From: CAWEHT01 sp963808455
Lineage (GTDB): Bacteria > Chloroflexota > Anaerolineae > CG2-30-64-16
Assembly (NCBI GenBank): GCA_963808455.1
Contig: CAWEHT010000040.1
Location: forward strand, 1-18,649
DNA length: 18,649 nt
Direction of reading: 5' to 3'
Shown here: one piece after another, positions 17,571-18,649 of the stretch
Numbering within the stretch: the first letter of the stretch is position 1
Layout: each line of letters starts with the position of its first letter
Notes under the pieces: generated by a model
What the model saw: only the letters and a program-made list of their open reading frames with translations
What the model was told of the DNA's origin: nothing
Database searches by the model: none
Position numbers and translations under genes: made by a program

Positions 17571-17589
17571 GTCATATAGATGACTATAT
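17571..17589. promoter_or_regulatory. Operator-like inverted repeat at lyase start site
   Basis: ATATAG (17574-17579) and CTATAT (17584-17589) are perfect inverted arms around ATGA. An overlapping pair GTCAT (17571-17575) and ATGAC (17580-17584) is also present. Its place over the predicted +1 of the lyase promoter suits a dimeric repressor. GntR/HutC-type regulators are natural candidates, but none is encoded in the window. Confidence 0.45.
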
Positions 17590-17630
17590 AACACCCCCGC
17601 GGGCCTTCCGGGGCTGTGAGGTGCTTCCCT

Positions 17631-18649
17631 ATGATCCAACTGACCGCCGAAAGCCTGACGGTCGAGCAGCTCGTTGCCGTTGCGCGCGCCGGTGCACTGG
17701 TAGCACCGCTCGGCGCCGCCATCGAGGCCCGGATGGAAAGCAGCCACCAATGGGTGGTTGGCGCCGTCGCAAGCGAGGACAAGATGATCTATGGGGTGAA
17801 TACCGGCTTCGGCTCGCTGGCAAATCGGCAGGTGAGCGCAACGCAGGCGCAGCAGCTCTCGCGTAACGTGATCCTGGCCTGCGCCACCGGCGTGGACGCG
17901 CCGCTTCCGGCCGAGGTTGTGCGCGGCATGATGTTGGTCCGGGCAAACATGCTGGCACGCGGCCTGTCAGGTGTCTGCCCGGCGCTGGCCACGACGCTGA
18001 TCGCCATGCTGAATGCCGGCGTGACCCCGCATGTGCCGGGAAAAGGTTCGCTCGGCGCCAGCGGTGACCTGGCGCCCCTGGCACATATTGCGGCCGTGCT
18101 GACGCGCGACCGCAACCCGGCCGGCGACGGCTATAGCGGGCAGGCGTGGTACAAGGGTGAGTTGATGACCGGCGCGGAAGCGATGGCTCGCGCTGGCATC
18201 GAACGCCAAGTGCTGGAGGCCAAGGAAGGCCTGGCCCTGACCAACGGCACGGACTTCATGGTCGCGAGTGGCGCGCTGGCGATCTATGATGCCGAGCGGC
18301 TCTGCTGGCCCACGCCCAGATCGCGGCCGCCATGAGCCTGGAGGCGCTTCTGGGGCTTACTGCGGCGTTCGATCCGGCGCTTCAGGCCGCCGGCGGCCAG
18401 CCCGGCCAGGCGAGCGTCGCCGCATGCCTCTGCGGCTGGTCGAAGGCAGCCGCCTGGTAAATTCAGACGCCACGCCCGTGCAAGATGCCTACAGCCTCCG
18501 CTGCACGCCACAGGTGCTTGGCCCTATCGCCGACATGCTGAGTTTCCTGCGCACTCGCTTTGCGGCCGCCCTGAACGCAGCGACAGACAACCCGCTGATC
18601 CTCGTCGACGGCCAGGGGAGCTATCGCTCGGTCTCTGGCGGCAATTTTG
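17631..18649 (+). CDS. Histidine ammonia-lyase family protein, partial, two frameshifts
   Basis: A member of the aromatic amino acid/histidine ammonia-lyase family, which eliminates an amine from an amino acid with the MIO cofactor formed from Ala-Ser-Gly. The ATG at 17631 has GAGG at 17618-17621. Tyr54 (MIYGVNTGFG) and the MIO triad Ala143-Ser144-Gly145 (GSLGASGDLAPLAH) align with Pseudomonas HutH at a constant offset of one. The HutH Ser82-His83 pair is here Ala83-Cys84 (NVILACATGV). Later blocks include KEGLALTNGTDF, VQDAYSLRCTPQVLG, ATDNPLI and SVSGGNF. The frame breaks at about 18300-18304 (ERL to LAHAQIAAAMSLEALLG) and about 18427-18432 (VAACL to RLVEGSRLVNSD). Both lie at CTCTGC, and both shift in the same direction. 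The gene runs off the window end at about two thirds of the usual 510 residues. The hutH symbol is withheld because the active site differs. Confidence 0.82.

Larger units (their letters stand above)
17262..17630. other. Divergent hut control region with gene remnants
   Basis: The 369-nt region between the MttB-like gene and the lyase gene holds, from left to right on the plus strand: the MttB ribosome site (17272-17276); about 70 nt with a short GGGC/GCCC hairpin and T-rich tail on the minus strand (about 17290-17315); a transposase scrap; a hutU 5' fragment; two promoters sharing a -35 block; an inverted repeat over the lyase start site; and the lyase ribosome site GAGG (17618-17621). Each main part is listed separately. 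Confidence 0.6.

Overview
The window is GC-rich, and its genes use clear Shine-Dalgarno sites and sigma-70-type promoters. It looks like a chromosomal segment of an uncultured or draft-sequenced bacterium. The gene mix is most like Chloroflexota: secreted proteins with Ig-like modules on Pro/Ala/Thr linkers, a very large GT-C glycosyltransferase with an extracytoplasmic tail, a lipobox-bearing LytR-CpsA-Psr protein, an AcuB-like CBS-ACT protein and a MacAB-like exporter. The phylum assignment is inference; no rRNA or marker gene is present.

Layout. (1) 69-1137, minus: ilvE, a branched-chain aminotransferase with one frameshift, its own promoter and a hairpin terminator. (2) 1327-2700, minus: a secreted protein of three Ig-like modules, with a 540-bp internal duplication and a 48-bp minisatellite. 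(3) 2967-3614, plus: a CBS-CBS-ACT regulator behind a strong promoter. It converges on (4) 3766-7472, minus: an adaptor (one frameshift), ABC ATPase and FtsX/MacB-type permease operon. The convergent gap holds three nested inverted repeats. (5) 7873-10757, plus: a two-subunit molybdenum hydroxylase (2Fe-2S subunit plus molybdopterin subunit) with no FAD subunit. A LytR-CpsA-Psr lipoprotein gene (10799-12313) follows closely. (6) 12354-15471, minus: a roughly 1038-residue membrane glycosyltransferase (one frameshift at a seven-base homopolymer). (7) 15805-17261, minus: an MttB-superfamily methyltransferase without pyrrolysine (one frameshift). (8) 17343-17483, minus: the first 35 or so codons of a urocanate hydratase (hutU) joined in frame to a scrap of IS5-like transposase. 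(9) 17631 to window end, plus: a histidine ammonia-lyase family gene (two frameshifts, 3' end outside the window).

The most interesting part is 17.26-18.65 kb. Two back-to-back sigma-70 promoters share one TTGACAA -35 block. One reads into the lyase gene. The other reads into what was hutU and now leads, through the hutU/transposase scar, into the MttB-like gene. The lyase keeps the MIO tripeptide and the catalytic Tyr, but has Ala-Cys where histidine ammonia-lyases have the active-site Ser-His. With an MttB-like demethylase next door, a methylated-histidine substrate (histidine betaine or ergothioneine type) is a testable hypothesis, not a demonstrated function.

Six reading-frame breaks occur in five otherwise well-conserved genes. 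Most lie in or beside short C/G runs, so sequencing or assembly indels are the first explanation; real decay is the second.
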